Shown in pieces: positions 1 through 6,047 of a DNA stretch of 6,047 bases. Below the pieces are notes generated by a model. That model did no database searches, was not told where the DNA came from, and saw nothing but the letters and a program-made list of their open reading frames with translations. The number at the start of each line of letters is the position of its first letter. The first letter of the stretch is position 1. The DNA comes from Ferruginibacter sp. (lineage in GTDB: Bacteria; Bacteroidota; Bacteroidia; Chitinophagales; Chitinophagaceae): positions 1-6,047 of the forward strand of contig VERM01000105.1 in NCBI GenBank assembly GCA_018882645.1, given 5' to 3'. The position numbers and the translations under genes are program-made.

Positions 1-231
1 GATGGTAGCGGCTCCCGGGCTTCCCATACCAAAATTGATGATCGTGATATTGTTGGCGGTGGCGCATTGCATGGGACGATCCGTTCCGATAATGTCTACA
101 TGATTCCATTTGGCAAAAAGATGTACATAATTGGAGAAGTTTGTCAATAAAATATACTCCCCGAAATGGGTAAGTTTTTCTCCTGTATAACGGGTAAGCC
201 AGTTTTCAACTATTTCTTGCTTTGTCTTCAT
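1..231 (-). CDS. amn: AMP nucleosidase, N-terminal part (runs off left edge)
   Basis: Reading the minus strand from the ATG at 231 gives 77 residues with no stop, beginning MKTKQEIVENWLTRYTG and continuing through FGEYILLTNFSNYV and ATANNITIINFGMGSPGAAT. I recognise this as the start of the short Bacteroidota form of AMP nucleosidase, which lacks the separate N-terminal domain of the enterobacterial enzyme and consists mainly of the phosphorylase-like (PNP/UDP family) domain. Known family role: cytoplasmic hydrolysis of AMP to adenine and ribose 5-phosphate in purine salvage. The INFGMGSPGAA stretch is the conserved entry to the nucleoside-phosphorylase fold. The catalytic residues lie outside the window. 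There is no Shine-Dalgarno upstream of the ATG, which is usual in this phylum. The gene is divergent from the protease at 502. The identification is from memory of the family; the alternative is another PNP-family nucleosidase. Confidence 0.88.
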   Translation of the reverse strand, partial: MKTKQEIVENWLTRYTGEKLTHFGEYILLTNFSNYVHLFAKWNHVDIIGTDRPMQCATANNITIINFGMGSPGAATI

Positions 232-501
232 AAATAAAAATATTGAATCAAAAAATAATCAAATCGATTCAGTCGCATCGGCTGGTTTTATAGCATAGGA
301 AATGTTGCTGTTTCGAATTTGTACAACTCAGCCATTTGTAAATATACTGATTTTATTGGGTTTTATTGGTTAAATAAAATTTGGTTTGACTGAATATTAT
401 TAAGCTTTACAATTCTTCCTGACATTCCGGCCATATTAATTTCACTGCTTCAAAACGCTTCTAAAAGGAAGTGATTTTTCCACCCTAAAAAACTTTTCAT
501 C
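232..501. promoter_or_regulatory. Divergent intergenic region between amn and the S8 protease
   Basis: This 270-base AT-rich stretch separates two divergent genes and must hold both promoters. I see no ORF or RNA gene in it. Candidate Bacteroidota -7 elements (consensus TAnnTTTG) are imperfect. On the minus strand, 249-257 reads TATTTTTTG about 18 bases before the amn start. On the plus strand, 375-383 reads TAAAATTTG about 119 bases before the protease start. Both have three bases rather than two between TA and TTTG. Neither has a clear TTTG at the -33 position; an ATTG at 355-358 is the nearest for the protease. A six-base inverted repeat, TGAATC at 245-250 and GATTCA at 267-272, brackets the amn-side element. 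All of these are weak matches in AT-rich DNA. Confidence 0.35.
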
Positions 502-2073
502 ATGAATCGAATCATTCAAACGGTTAGCATTACTCTTTTATTATCCATTCTAATTTCATCCTGTATGAAAACCATTCCAAAAGGTAGTTTATCTTTCGGC
601 AAAGAACCAATACCCCGGCAGCAGATTGATGCAATGATAAAAGAATCATTGTATCAAAATAAATCATTCGACTGGAAAAAAATGGATGCCCATGTTATAT
701 GGAGTGCTTTACAGCATTCGGATAAAATAATGTCGATTGGGTATAAGCCTTTAACTGAAAATAATGTAGAGCAGCGGTTAGATGTTGTTGATATCAATCA
801 ACTTCAATGGAAAGAGGCGAAAAAGAATCTATTGGATTTGATTTTGAATGCTGAAAAAAAGACTAATGATACACTTATCTTGTCTTCCATCCTCATTTGG
901 GAAGATCATGTGCTTCCGGTAATCAATATTAAGGTAGAAAATCCCGAGACCGTAGCCCTGTTGTTATCGTCAAATTATGTAAGATATGCAGAGCCGATGG
1001 GATATGAACCGCAGCATGTTTTAAAGCGTACTGTTTCTGATTCCTTCCCCGTTTATTCAGCCACCGGCGGAAGCGGTTGCGACGGAAATGCTCCACAGTA
1101 TGGATTGGTGGAAGGTGTAGATTACCAGACTATTTTTCCCGCAACAAAGCAGTCATGGAATTATGTTTATCACAATATTCCCAGAGCATGGAGTTTATCT
1201 ACCGGAGCAGGAATAAAAGTTTTCTTTATCGATACCGGTTGTGGGTTTGATCAGGAGAATCTGGGCAATGCCTTTAATCAGGGAAGTTCATCAAAACGAA
1301 CTGTGGAAAAAATAGTAACTTTTCCAAGAGCTACATTTTTGGGTATACCGACCGGGTCTGTGGAGACGCCTGAAGACGACTGTGGGCATGGCACTTCTAT
1401 GGCCGGTGTTTGTGCAGCACCGAGAGGAACAGATGGAAATGCCTGTGGAGTGGCTTACAATTGCAATCTCGTCACATGCAGGGCATCTGATGACGTTTAT
1501 TTGGATGCCAGCAGGGAAGTAAAAGGTGTGGTAGATGCGTTTGTCAATGCCGGTAGTCGTTCTGATGTCAGAATCATCAGTATGAGCATGGGGCGCATTA
1601 CAAGCAGTTCACAAATTCGTGATGCTATACTTTTTGCTTACCAAAAAGGCAAATTGATTTTTTGTGCTGCAGGAACTTCTTTCAGCTGGACCAGTGGTTG
1701 GGCGGGTGTAATTTTTCCTGCAAGCATGCCCGAAGTGAATGCAGTTACAGGAGTAAAAGACAATAATTTTTTTGCCGGTTGCGACAATTGTCATGAAGGC
1801 AGTGAAACGGACTTTACCATTGTGATGGAAAAGTCAATTAATGGCAGAAAGCCCCTATCGCTTGCCATGAGAGGTGACATTCCTTCTACTGTTGGAGGCT
1901 CATCGGTATCCACAGCAACGGCGGCTGGAATAGCGGCTCTGGTATGGAGCAGATTTCCAACATTCACCCGAGATCAGATTTTAAACAAGTTGATAACGTC
2001 AAGTGCAAATTACCCTAGACGCAATGTTGAATTGGGATGGGGTAATATGAATGCATACCTGGCGGTTCAGTAA
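502..2073 (+). CDS. S8 family (subtilisin-like) serine peptidase, lipoprotein
   Basis: This 523-residue protein starts with a lipoprotein signal: a hydrophobic stretch at residues 8-18, then the lipobox ISSC with the lipidated cysteine at C21. It should be anchored in a membrane outside the cytoplasm. Residues 22 to about 190 have no motif I recognise and may be a propeptide. The S8 catalytic domain follows: Asp in FFIDTG (D244), His in DDCGHGTSM (H296) and Ser in GGSSVSTATAAG (S468). Two canonical features are altered. The oxyanion-hole Asn expected in an AAGN motif is Thr (AAGTS, T392), and the usual GTSMAxP around the Ser has become GSSVSTA, without the proline. The mature protein has ten cysteines besides C21 (193, 247, 294, 304, 315, 321, 326, 388, 427, 430). 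Some flank the triad, which suggests disulphides. The substrate is unknown. The frame is intact and the ATG is fixed by the signal peptide. The next gene starts 78 bases downstream on the same strand. Confidence 0.9.
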   Translation: MNRIIQTVSITLLLSILISSCMKTIPKGSLSFGKEPIPRQQIDAMIKESLYQNKSFDWKKMDAHVIWSALQHSDKIMSIGYKPLTENNVEQRLDVVDINQLQWKEAKKNLLDLILNAEKKTNDTLILSSILIWEDHVLPVINIKVENPETVALLLSSNYVRYAEPMGYEPQHVLKRTVSDSFPVYSATGGSGCDGNAPQYGLVEGVDYQTIFPATKQSWNYVYHNIPRAWSLSTGAGIKVFFIDTGCGFDQENLGNAFNQGSSSKRTVEKIVTFPRATFLGIPTGSVETPEDDCGHGTSMAGVCAAPRGTDGNACGVAYNCNLVTCRASDDVYLDASREVKGVVDAFVNAGSRSDVRIISMSMGRITSSSQIRDAILFAYQKGKLIFCAAGTSFSWTSGWAGVIFPASMPEVNAVTGVKDNNFFAGCDNCHEGSETDFTIVMEKSINGRKPLSLAMRGDIPSTVGGSSVSTATAAGIAALVWSRFPTFTRDQILNKLITSSANYPRRNVELGWGNMNAYLAVQ

Positions 2074-2151
2074 AAAAATACTGTTTACTTCAATGCATTA
2101 TCGAAAACTCTGGATGTATATTGCGGGTTCTAATTTTTACGATACACATAA
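2074..2151 (+). promoter_or_regulatory. Short gap before the HsdR-N gene, possible weak promoter
   Basis: The 78 bases between the protease stop and the next ATG contain no convincing terminator hairpin, so co-transcription with the protease is possible. A near match to the Bacteroidota -7 element, TAATTTTT at 2131-2138, lies 13 bases before the ATG with a poor TCTG at 2109-2112 upstream. This would give a very short leader. The evidence is too weak to decide between an own promoter and read-through. Confidence 0.15.
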
Positions 2152-2607
2152 ATGATAAAAATTACTTATCCTGCAGTTAAGCCAACAATCAGGATTACTG
2201 ATCATGTTGAAAAAGTATTTTGTCTGATTAGAAGAAAATGGATGGTATTGACACCGGAAGAATGGGTGCGTCAGAATTTTCTATTGTATCTTATCGAAGT
2301 TTTAGGTTATCCCAAGAAATTAATTGCTGTAGAAAAACAGATTAAACTTGCAGCAGTCAATAAGAGATTTGATATTGTGGTATTTGACCAAAATGCATTG
2401 CCTCAAATTATTGTCGAATGTAAGCAGATGAATGAGCCTATATCAGAATCATCTATAGAACAAGTGCTTAGGTATAATTCAAAAATATCTGCCCCTATCA
2501 TATTGATTACTAATGGTTTGTATGCTATTGGGTATAAGATTGAAAAAGAAAAAATAAACGAAATTAAAAATTTAAATAATTACAAATATATAAACAATAG
2601 TATTTAA
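2152..2607 (+). CDS. Stand-alone HsdR N-terminal domain protein (PD-(D/E)XK nuclease-like)
   Basis: This 151-residue protein matches the family annotated as type I restriction enzyme R protein N-terminal domain (HSDR_N_2). Recognisable landmarks are LTPEEWVRQNFLLYLIEVLGYP (residues 33-54), E61, KRFDIVVFD (71-79), IIVECKQ (86-92), EQVLRYN (103-109) and ITNGLYAIGYKIE (119-131). D74, E89 and K91 form the D-x14-ExK signature of the PD-(D/E)XK nuclease fold, and E61 is a plausible additional metal ligand. No helicase or translocase domain follows, and no HsdM or HsdS gene is in the window. It is therefore not a working type I restriction enzyme. Such orphan proteins are common in Bacteroidota; their role is not established as far as I know. 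From memory they often lie near amn and the DNA polymerase III delta gene, so this may be a housekeeping locus. The final 20 residues are Lys/Asn-rich and AT-rich. Confidence 0.85.
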   Translation: MIKITYPAVKPTIRITDHVEKVFCLIRRKWMVLTPEEWVRQNFLLYLIEVLGYPKKLIAVEKQIKLAAVNKRFDIVVFDQNALPQIIVECKQMNEPISESSIEQVLRYNSKISAPIILITNGLYAIGYKIEKEKINEIKNLNNYKYINNSI

Positions 2608-2622
2608 ATTATATTTTATAAT

Positions 2623-2639
2623 ATTTGATTTAATCAAAT
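2623..2639. repeat. Perfect 8-bp inverted repeat (operator-like or weak hairpin)
   Basis: ATTTGATT at 2623-2630 and AATCAAAT at 2632-2639 are exact reverse complements separated by one base. The element lies 16 bases after the HsdR-N stop. A folded form would be a 7-bp, all-weak stem with a 3-base loop and no following T-run, so it is a poor intrinsic terminator. A dimeric-repressor site is equally possible. AT-rich DNA makes chance palindromes common. Confidence 0.35.
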
Positions 2640-2715
2640 CAGAAAGTTTGTTTAATTTATAACCCTATTTCTTCTTCAAATCAAGTAAACAAATCAAATT
2701 TTTTTACACCAAAAT

Positions 2716-2745
2716 TTTGTTTTTTCTTCGAAACTTTATTTTTTG
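2716..2745 (+). promoter_or_regulatory. Candidate Bacteroidota-type promoter for the giant gene
   Basis: TTTG at 2716-2719 is followed, after 17 bases, by TATTTTTTG at 2737-2745. The phylum's consensus is TTTG, about 19-21 bases, then TAnnTTTG, so both the spacing and the internal gap (three bases instead of two) are slightly off. Transcription would begin near 2752 and give a leader of about 80 bases to the ATG at 2833. The region is T-rich, so chance matches are likely. Confidence 0.28.
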
Positions 2746-2832
2746 TCATGAAAGCTTTTTCCGTTTTCCAGGAAGACCAGGGCAAATGATTTGAGACAAT
2801 ACCAAAAACAATTAACGAAAACTTTGATTATG

Positions 2833-3552
2833 ATGAATTGCTACTCCAGAACCATCAAAACACTATTACTGATTTTAATTTCTACTGCTTCAGTTTTAAC
2901 CGCAAAATCTCAAACAGAAACTCTTACGACTGGAGCCTACATCATAAATATGGGCGTAACTCCTCAGACGGCTGCCAATGCACTGAAACCTTACGGAATG
3001 TTGTATGATCTGATGAAGAATTATCAGGTGCCGGTTAAATGGGTTATCAGTTCAAGTAAGATAAAGGATGGTGTAGACTTTTCTTATAATGGAGTTCAAT
3101 ACAAAGGTGGAACTTTCATCATTCCTGCTGAGTACAGATCATCAAGTGTAAACACTCGTATCACTTTCTGGCAAGGTCAGGGGGTGATTGGAAATACTAC
3201 CACTTCTCCACTCACAGTTGACGTTACTTACACTTTAAGGTCTGCACCCAGCTGGACTTTAGATGCACAGAATGGAGGAATTGCTACCGGTTTTTTCAGC
3301 AATGCAGGTATACCTACTACCGCATACAATTATCTTACGCCTGCACAACTTGGTGCTTGCAGTGATATATTTGTTATGCCACATGCTGATCCCAAATGGG
3401 CTACTCATGGCAATCTATATAACTGGAATCTTCAGTACAAAGGTGCGATATGGCTGGGATGCCATGCCGGTAGTGCACTTGAAAACATGTATAATCCCGC
3501 AAATACAAGCGAGCAGACCAACTTCCTTTCTACCAAAGCAACAAGCGCCTGA
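2833..3552 (+). CDS. Giant secreted multidomain protein, N-terminal segment ending at an in-frame TGA
   Basis: From the ATG at 2833 this gives 239 residues before TGA. The start is chosen because [20 protein letters not shown] begins a clean signal peptide with probable cleavage in TAKS|Q before Q27. An ATG one codon earlier (2830) is equivalent. A TTG at 2791 would add 14 residues ahead of the signal and is less likely. The mature part begins [20 protein letters not shown] and contains MPHADPKW (H184, D186) and [13 protein letters not shown] (C210, H211). The latter loosely resembles a nucleophile elbow of class I glutamine amidotransferase-like folds; this is inference only. The same frame resumes directly after the TGA and finishes the domain there, so this is one half of an interrupted gene rather than a complete protein. 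Export by Sec is expected. Confidence 0.75.
   Translation: MNCYSRTIKTLLLILISTASVLTAKSQTETLTTGAYIINMGVTPQTAANALKPYGMLYDLMKNYQVPVKWVISSSKIKDGVDFSYNGVQYKGGTFIIPAEYRSSSVNTRITFWQGQGVIGNTTTSPLTVDVTYTLRSAPSWTLDAQNGGIATGFFSNAGIPTTAYNYLTPAQLGACSDIFVMPHADPKWATHGNLYNWNLQYKGAIWLGCHAGSALENMYNPANTSEQTNFLSTKATSA
3550..3552 (+). other. Single in-frame TGA interrupting the giant gene
   Basis: The TGA is codon 240 counted from the ATG at 2833, between ACA AGC GCC and ACC GGT ATA. The frame is the same before and after and shows no other stop from 2752 to the window end. The protein style (Thr/Ser/Gly/Asn-rich, same domain) continues seamlessly. The sense codon lost by one substitution could be TGG (Trp), GGA (Gly), CGA or AGA (Arg), TCA (Ser), TTA (Leu), or TGT/TGC (Cys). 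Every tryptophan in the downstream part uses TGG, so TGA is not generally read as Trp here. Confidence 0.9.
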
Positions 3553-6047
3553 ACCGGTATAACACTTCCTGTGAATGGTTCTACGGGTTATGCCCAAAAC
3601 TCTCTGGTGCTTTGGGGCAATCATACAACTGCTTCTGTTCCCTATAATACGCTAACGGGAACGGTTAGTAGCGGAACGCTTGCTACCGCATCCGATCCTG
3701 TGGCTCAATATCTCGGAGTAACATATGCCGCACATTTGAACGGTTCAGAGCAAGTGTATCTTCCAGTTAAAGGACAGGGATGGAGACCTTCAACCAAAAT
3801 CATTACCTACGATCCTACTCAGGCCAACGTACCTGCCAGTTCAGACGGCCCCGCCGTAATCATTGCTTACGGTAAAGGTTTGGGAGATAATAACCGCGGA
3901 TATGTGATGATGGAAGCCGGTCACAGTATTAATAAAGGAACAGCCGGTGACGTACCTGCACAGCGTGCATTTTTCAACTGGAGTTTTCTTTCCAACATGG
4001 ATAAAGCTGCTATAAAAATCAATTCAATAAATGGGATACCCGCAAATGGTAAAGTTTTATCTACACAATCTTATCCTATTGTAGCCAATTACAATTTGTT
4101 GAGTTCAGTAACCAATGCGGTGGTAACATGGTCATGTGTTAGAAAAGACAATGGCGTCAATTTTGGTACTTTTAGTCCGAATGGAACCACCGCAGCCGGA
4201 AATACAACATTCACACCCGATGCGGTTACAGGCCCTGTAGAAGTGGTCATAACCATCCGAATCGCTGATCCTTGTGGTCGTCAATCTTTTTTAAGTCAGC
4301 CGGCAATTGTGTATCCCGGTCCAACTCCTCCTGTTGCCAATAATGATTTTGGAACCATTTCAGGTAGTTGTACACCCGGTACCAGCGAAACATATAATGT
4401 ATTGAGAAATGATACAGATCCACAAGGGAATGCACTCACACTTACATCCTTAAATTTAGCAAGTGCAAGTCCTGCCTCAGCAGGAGTGTGGTCACTCACT
4501 CCCGATAGCAGTGTGACATTTACTCCAGATCCCAATTTTAACGGAGTAGCAAGCATACAATATACCATTACCAATGCTTTGGGAGCTACAGCAAATGCAA
4601 CCATTTCCATTACCGTTGGCAGTACAGATGCGAATGGCTGTTCATCTAACCAAGTGTATGGACCATCTGAGGTTTCTTTGATTGATTTGTCGAATTTTGT
4701 AAGCCAGTCAGGTACCGGTGCAGCGCTTGATGGTACGGCATTGGATGATACTGAAGACACTTACTCAACAGCGGGAACAGATTACCTGAACTTTGGTACA
4801 AATTCCGGCAATAATTTAATTTTAGCCATTGGATCTGCTGCTCCATTGAGAGCAAAAGACTCTATTAATATTTACTGGTCAAAAGGCGGCAATAATCCGG
4901 CGACCATTTCATTGCAAATTGGTACAACTTCAACCGGGCCATGGACTAATCTACAAACATTTACCAACTCTACGTCCGGAACCGGTAGTGCCGTTTCAAC
5001 TGTATCTACATATACAATACCTGCCGGAGTCAGTGGCGTCACTCATATCAGATTGAGTGCGGGTACTGCTTCACCGGCAGCAAATTCTTCCGTTAATGTT
5101 TTTGTCGATGCGATAGAGTTTGAATATTTGAGTTGTGTCACCAAAGCGCCCAATATGGCAGATGACGACGTTACTGTTTTGGAAGATGCACCTGCTGTGA
5201 TAGATGTATTGGCAAATGACAATGATCCTCAAGGTTTAGGATTGACCATTAAAAATATTATTACACAACCCACCAAAGGTAAAGTCAGTATCAATACAGA
5301 CGGAACTATTACTTACGTTTCCAACTATGATGTTAATGGTACTGATCAATTTACTTATCAGGCTTGTAATGCTGAAGGTTATTGTAGCACAGCAACTGTA
5401 AACGTTACCATTACTGCAGATGGTTGTGGTGCGGGACAATATAAAGCCGTATCCGGTGGAGGATCTGTAACCAAGATTTTCCAATATCAGTACTCCGGTG
5501 CAAATAGTGCTATTGCAAATACTACTGTTACTAATTTCAGGGATTCATGGTTAGATCAGGCGAATGTAACAACCAATAATGGAGGCACAACTAAAAAAAC
5601 AGTAGAAATAGGTAAAACCAATCAAAGAAGAGGAGTGTTTTATTTTGATTTGAGTGCTGATATCCCAACGAATGCCGTTGTACAAAGTGCTGTTTTTGGT
5701 GCATATAGAACAGGAGGTGACAAAAACAGCTCCATTTCAATCACAGCTCATGCACTATCAAGCTCTTGGGTTGAAAATCAAGTATCATGGAGTAACCGAT
5801 CTACCGGACCCACTGTGGCATGGAGCAATGCGGGTGGCGACTTTGGATCTGTATTAGCAACTACCACTGTTCCTTCAACCAATGCGTTTTATTTCTGGAA
5901 TATAGGAACATCAACGGTGCAGAACTGGGTATCTACTCCCTCAAACAATTTTGGAATACTTTTACGCCAGAACGGTACATCTTTGGATAAACGCCATCAG
6001 TTTATTGCCAAAGACGAAACCAACTCAAGCAAAGTTGCCAACAGACC
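3553..6047 (+). CDS. Giant secreted multidomain protein, continuation after the TGA (Ig-like, DNRLRE domains; runs off right edge)
   Basis: An open frame of 831 codons continues in register with the segment before the TGA and leaves the window unfinished. Order of parts: first, the rest of the N-terminal domain (to about 4005) with HLNGSEQVYLPVKGQGW and VMMEAGHSINKG. Next, an Ig/PKD-like stretch (about 4010-4320), a cadherin-like/Big_9-type domain (4327-4620) and a beta-sandwich, jelly-roll-like region (about 4621-5130). Last come a second Big_9-type domain (5149-5421) and a DNRLRE-type domain from about 5521, with the typical SSWVENQVSWSNRSTG and FGILLRQNG. These modules are known from large surface or secreted Bacteroidota proteins, often exported by the type IX system. 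The sorting domain, if any, lies beyond the window. If translated alone, the first ATG is at 3907, without a signal peptide, so independent function is doubtful. This is best read as the 3' part of a pseudogene or of a misread intact gene. Confidence 0.8.
4327..4620 (+). other. Cadherin-like/Big_9-type domain 1 of the giant protein
   Basis: The segment begins PPVANNDFG, carries LRNDTDPQGNALTLTS (the NDxDPQG core is at 4408-4428) and ends with FTPDPNFNGVASIQYTITN followed by a closing strand ATISITVG. This is the standard layout of tandem Ig-like adhesin domains in Bacteroidota. The ND-x-D loop commonly binds calcium in cadherin-like folds; binding here is inferred. Confidence 0.75.
5149..5421 (+). 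other. Cadherin-like/Big_9-type domain 2 of the giant protein
   Basis: The segment runs PNMADDDVTVLEDAPAVIDV, then LANDNDPQGLGLTI (NDNDPQG at 5215-5235), then GTITYVSNYDVNGTDQFTYQ and a closing ATVNVTIT strand. It is the same domain type as 4327-4620, but the DNA has diverged, so this is an old duplication rather than a recent repeat. The two copies are separated by a beta-rich region of about 170 residues. Confidence 0.8.
5521..6047 (+). other. DNRLRE-type domain of the giant protein (incomplete at window end)
   Basis: Visible family traits are an opening VTNFRDSWLDQ, a GVFYFDLS strand (the family's usual LLRFDLS), then ITAHALSSSWVENQVSWSNRS, a Trp/Asn-rich strand FYFWNIGTSTVQNWV, and NFGILLRQNG with a final HQFIAKDE. 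DNRLRE domains are beta-sandwich modules of secreted proteins and are often thought to bind carbohydrate. The ligand here is unknown. Confidence 0.72.

Larger units (their letters stand above)
2608..2832 (+). other. AT-rich intergenic region upstream of the giant secreted-protein gene
   Basis: This stretch is strongly AT-rich and holds no gene I can support. It contains a perfect inverted repeat at 2623-2639, two more copies of a similar AATCAA-type string around 2677-2700, and a candidate promoter at 2716-2745. A 13-codon ATG ORF at 2748-2789 ([13 protein letters not shown]) is present, but I do not consider it a gene. If the giant gene starts at the TTG at 2791 rather than the ATG at 2830/2833, the last part of this region is coding. 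Confidence 0.5.

Noticed and set aside
502..2607. Protease plus nuclease-like protein as a two-gene defence system
   Set aside because: The protease has a lipoprotein signal and acts outside the cytoplasm, whereas the HsdR-N protein is cytoplasmic. Adjacency is the only link, and no sensor, toxin or methylase gene is present.
2748..2789. 13-codon [16 protein letters not shown] upstream of the giant gene, as a leader peptide
   Set aside because: It is short, has no Shine-Dalgarno, is out of frame with the giant gene and lacks an attenuator-like hairpin or biased residues.
2791..2832. TTG at 2791 as the start of the giant gene
   Set aside because: It puts 14 polar residues ahead of a normal signal peptide. 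The ATG at 2833 (or 2830) gives a standard Sec signal.
3550..3552. Genome-wide reassignment of TGA to tryptophan
   Set aside because: All other Trp codons seen are TGG, and the amn fragment, protease and HsdR-N genes contain no in-frame TGA.
3263..3562. 99-codon plus-strand ORF in a second frame
   Set aside because: It is a shadow of the giant gene with no recognisable motif. It reaches just past the TGA, but the main frame continues on both sides, so no frameshift is needed.
4296..4760. 154-codon minus-strand ORF
   Set aside because: It lies wholly antisense to the giant gene, and the plus-strand frame has clear domain motifs. The minus-strand product matches nothing I know. The same applies to the other minus-strand ORFs at 1609-1794, 3415-3624, 4247-4435, 4646-4855 and 5236-5484.
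4408..5235. Recent tandem DNA repeat
   Set aside because: The two Big_9-type domains share only short protein motifs such as NDxDPQG. Their DNA differs and they are separated by an unrelated domain.
5654..5857. 67-codon plus-strand ORF in a second frame
   Set aside because: It overlaps the DNRLRE-type domain, whose motifs are in the main frame.

Overview
The window looks like a Bacteroidota (Bacteroidetes) chromosome, possibly of the Chitinophagia/Saprospiria/Sphingobacteriia type. The reasons are moderate-to-low GC with very AT-rich intergenic DNA, start codons without a clear Shine-Dalgarno, a short-form Bacteroidota AMP nucleosidase, a stand-alone HsdR-N nuclease-like protein, and a giant secreted protein built of Ig-like and DNRLRE modules. 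Tryptophan is read from TGG and the two intact + strand genes stop with TAA, so the standard bacterial code fits.

Layout: (1) 1-231, minus strand, the N-terminal 77 codons of an AMP nucleosidase that runs off the left edge. (2) 232-501, a divergent AT-rich intergenic region. (3) 502-2073, plus strand, an intact S8 (subtilisin-like) lipoprotein protease. Its Asp/His/Ser triad is visible, but the usual oxyanion-hole Asn is Thr and the Ser motif is altered. (4) 2152-2607, plus strand, a 151-residue HsdR-N/PD-(D/E)XK protein. (5) 2608-2832, AT-rich intergenic DNA with a perfect short inverted repeat and a candidate promoter. (6) 2833 (or 2791) to the right edge, one very long reading frame for a secreted multidomain protein. 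It is broken by a single in-frame TGA at 3550-3552 and is otherwise open for more than 1,000 codons.

The genes do not form an obvious pathway. AMP nucleosidase is cytoplasmic purine salvage. The S8 protease is predicted to be a membrane-anchored lipoprotein outside the cytoplasm. The HsdR-N protein is cytoplasmic. The giant protein is exported, probably by a type IX route, although the C-terminal end that would show this lies outside the window.

The points most worth following up are the lone TGA in the giant gene (real nonsense mutation, sequencing error or recoding) and the non-canonical active site of the S8 protease. I did not find convincing evidence of a new multi-gene system, and there are no tRNA, rRNA, CRISPR or insertion-sequence signatures.
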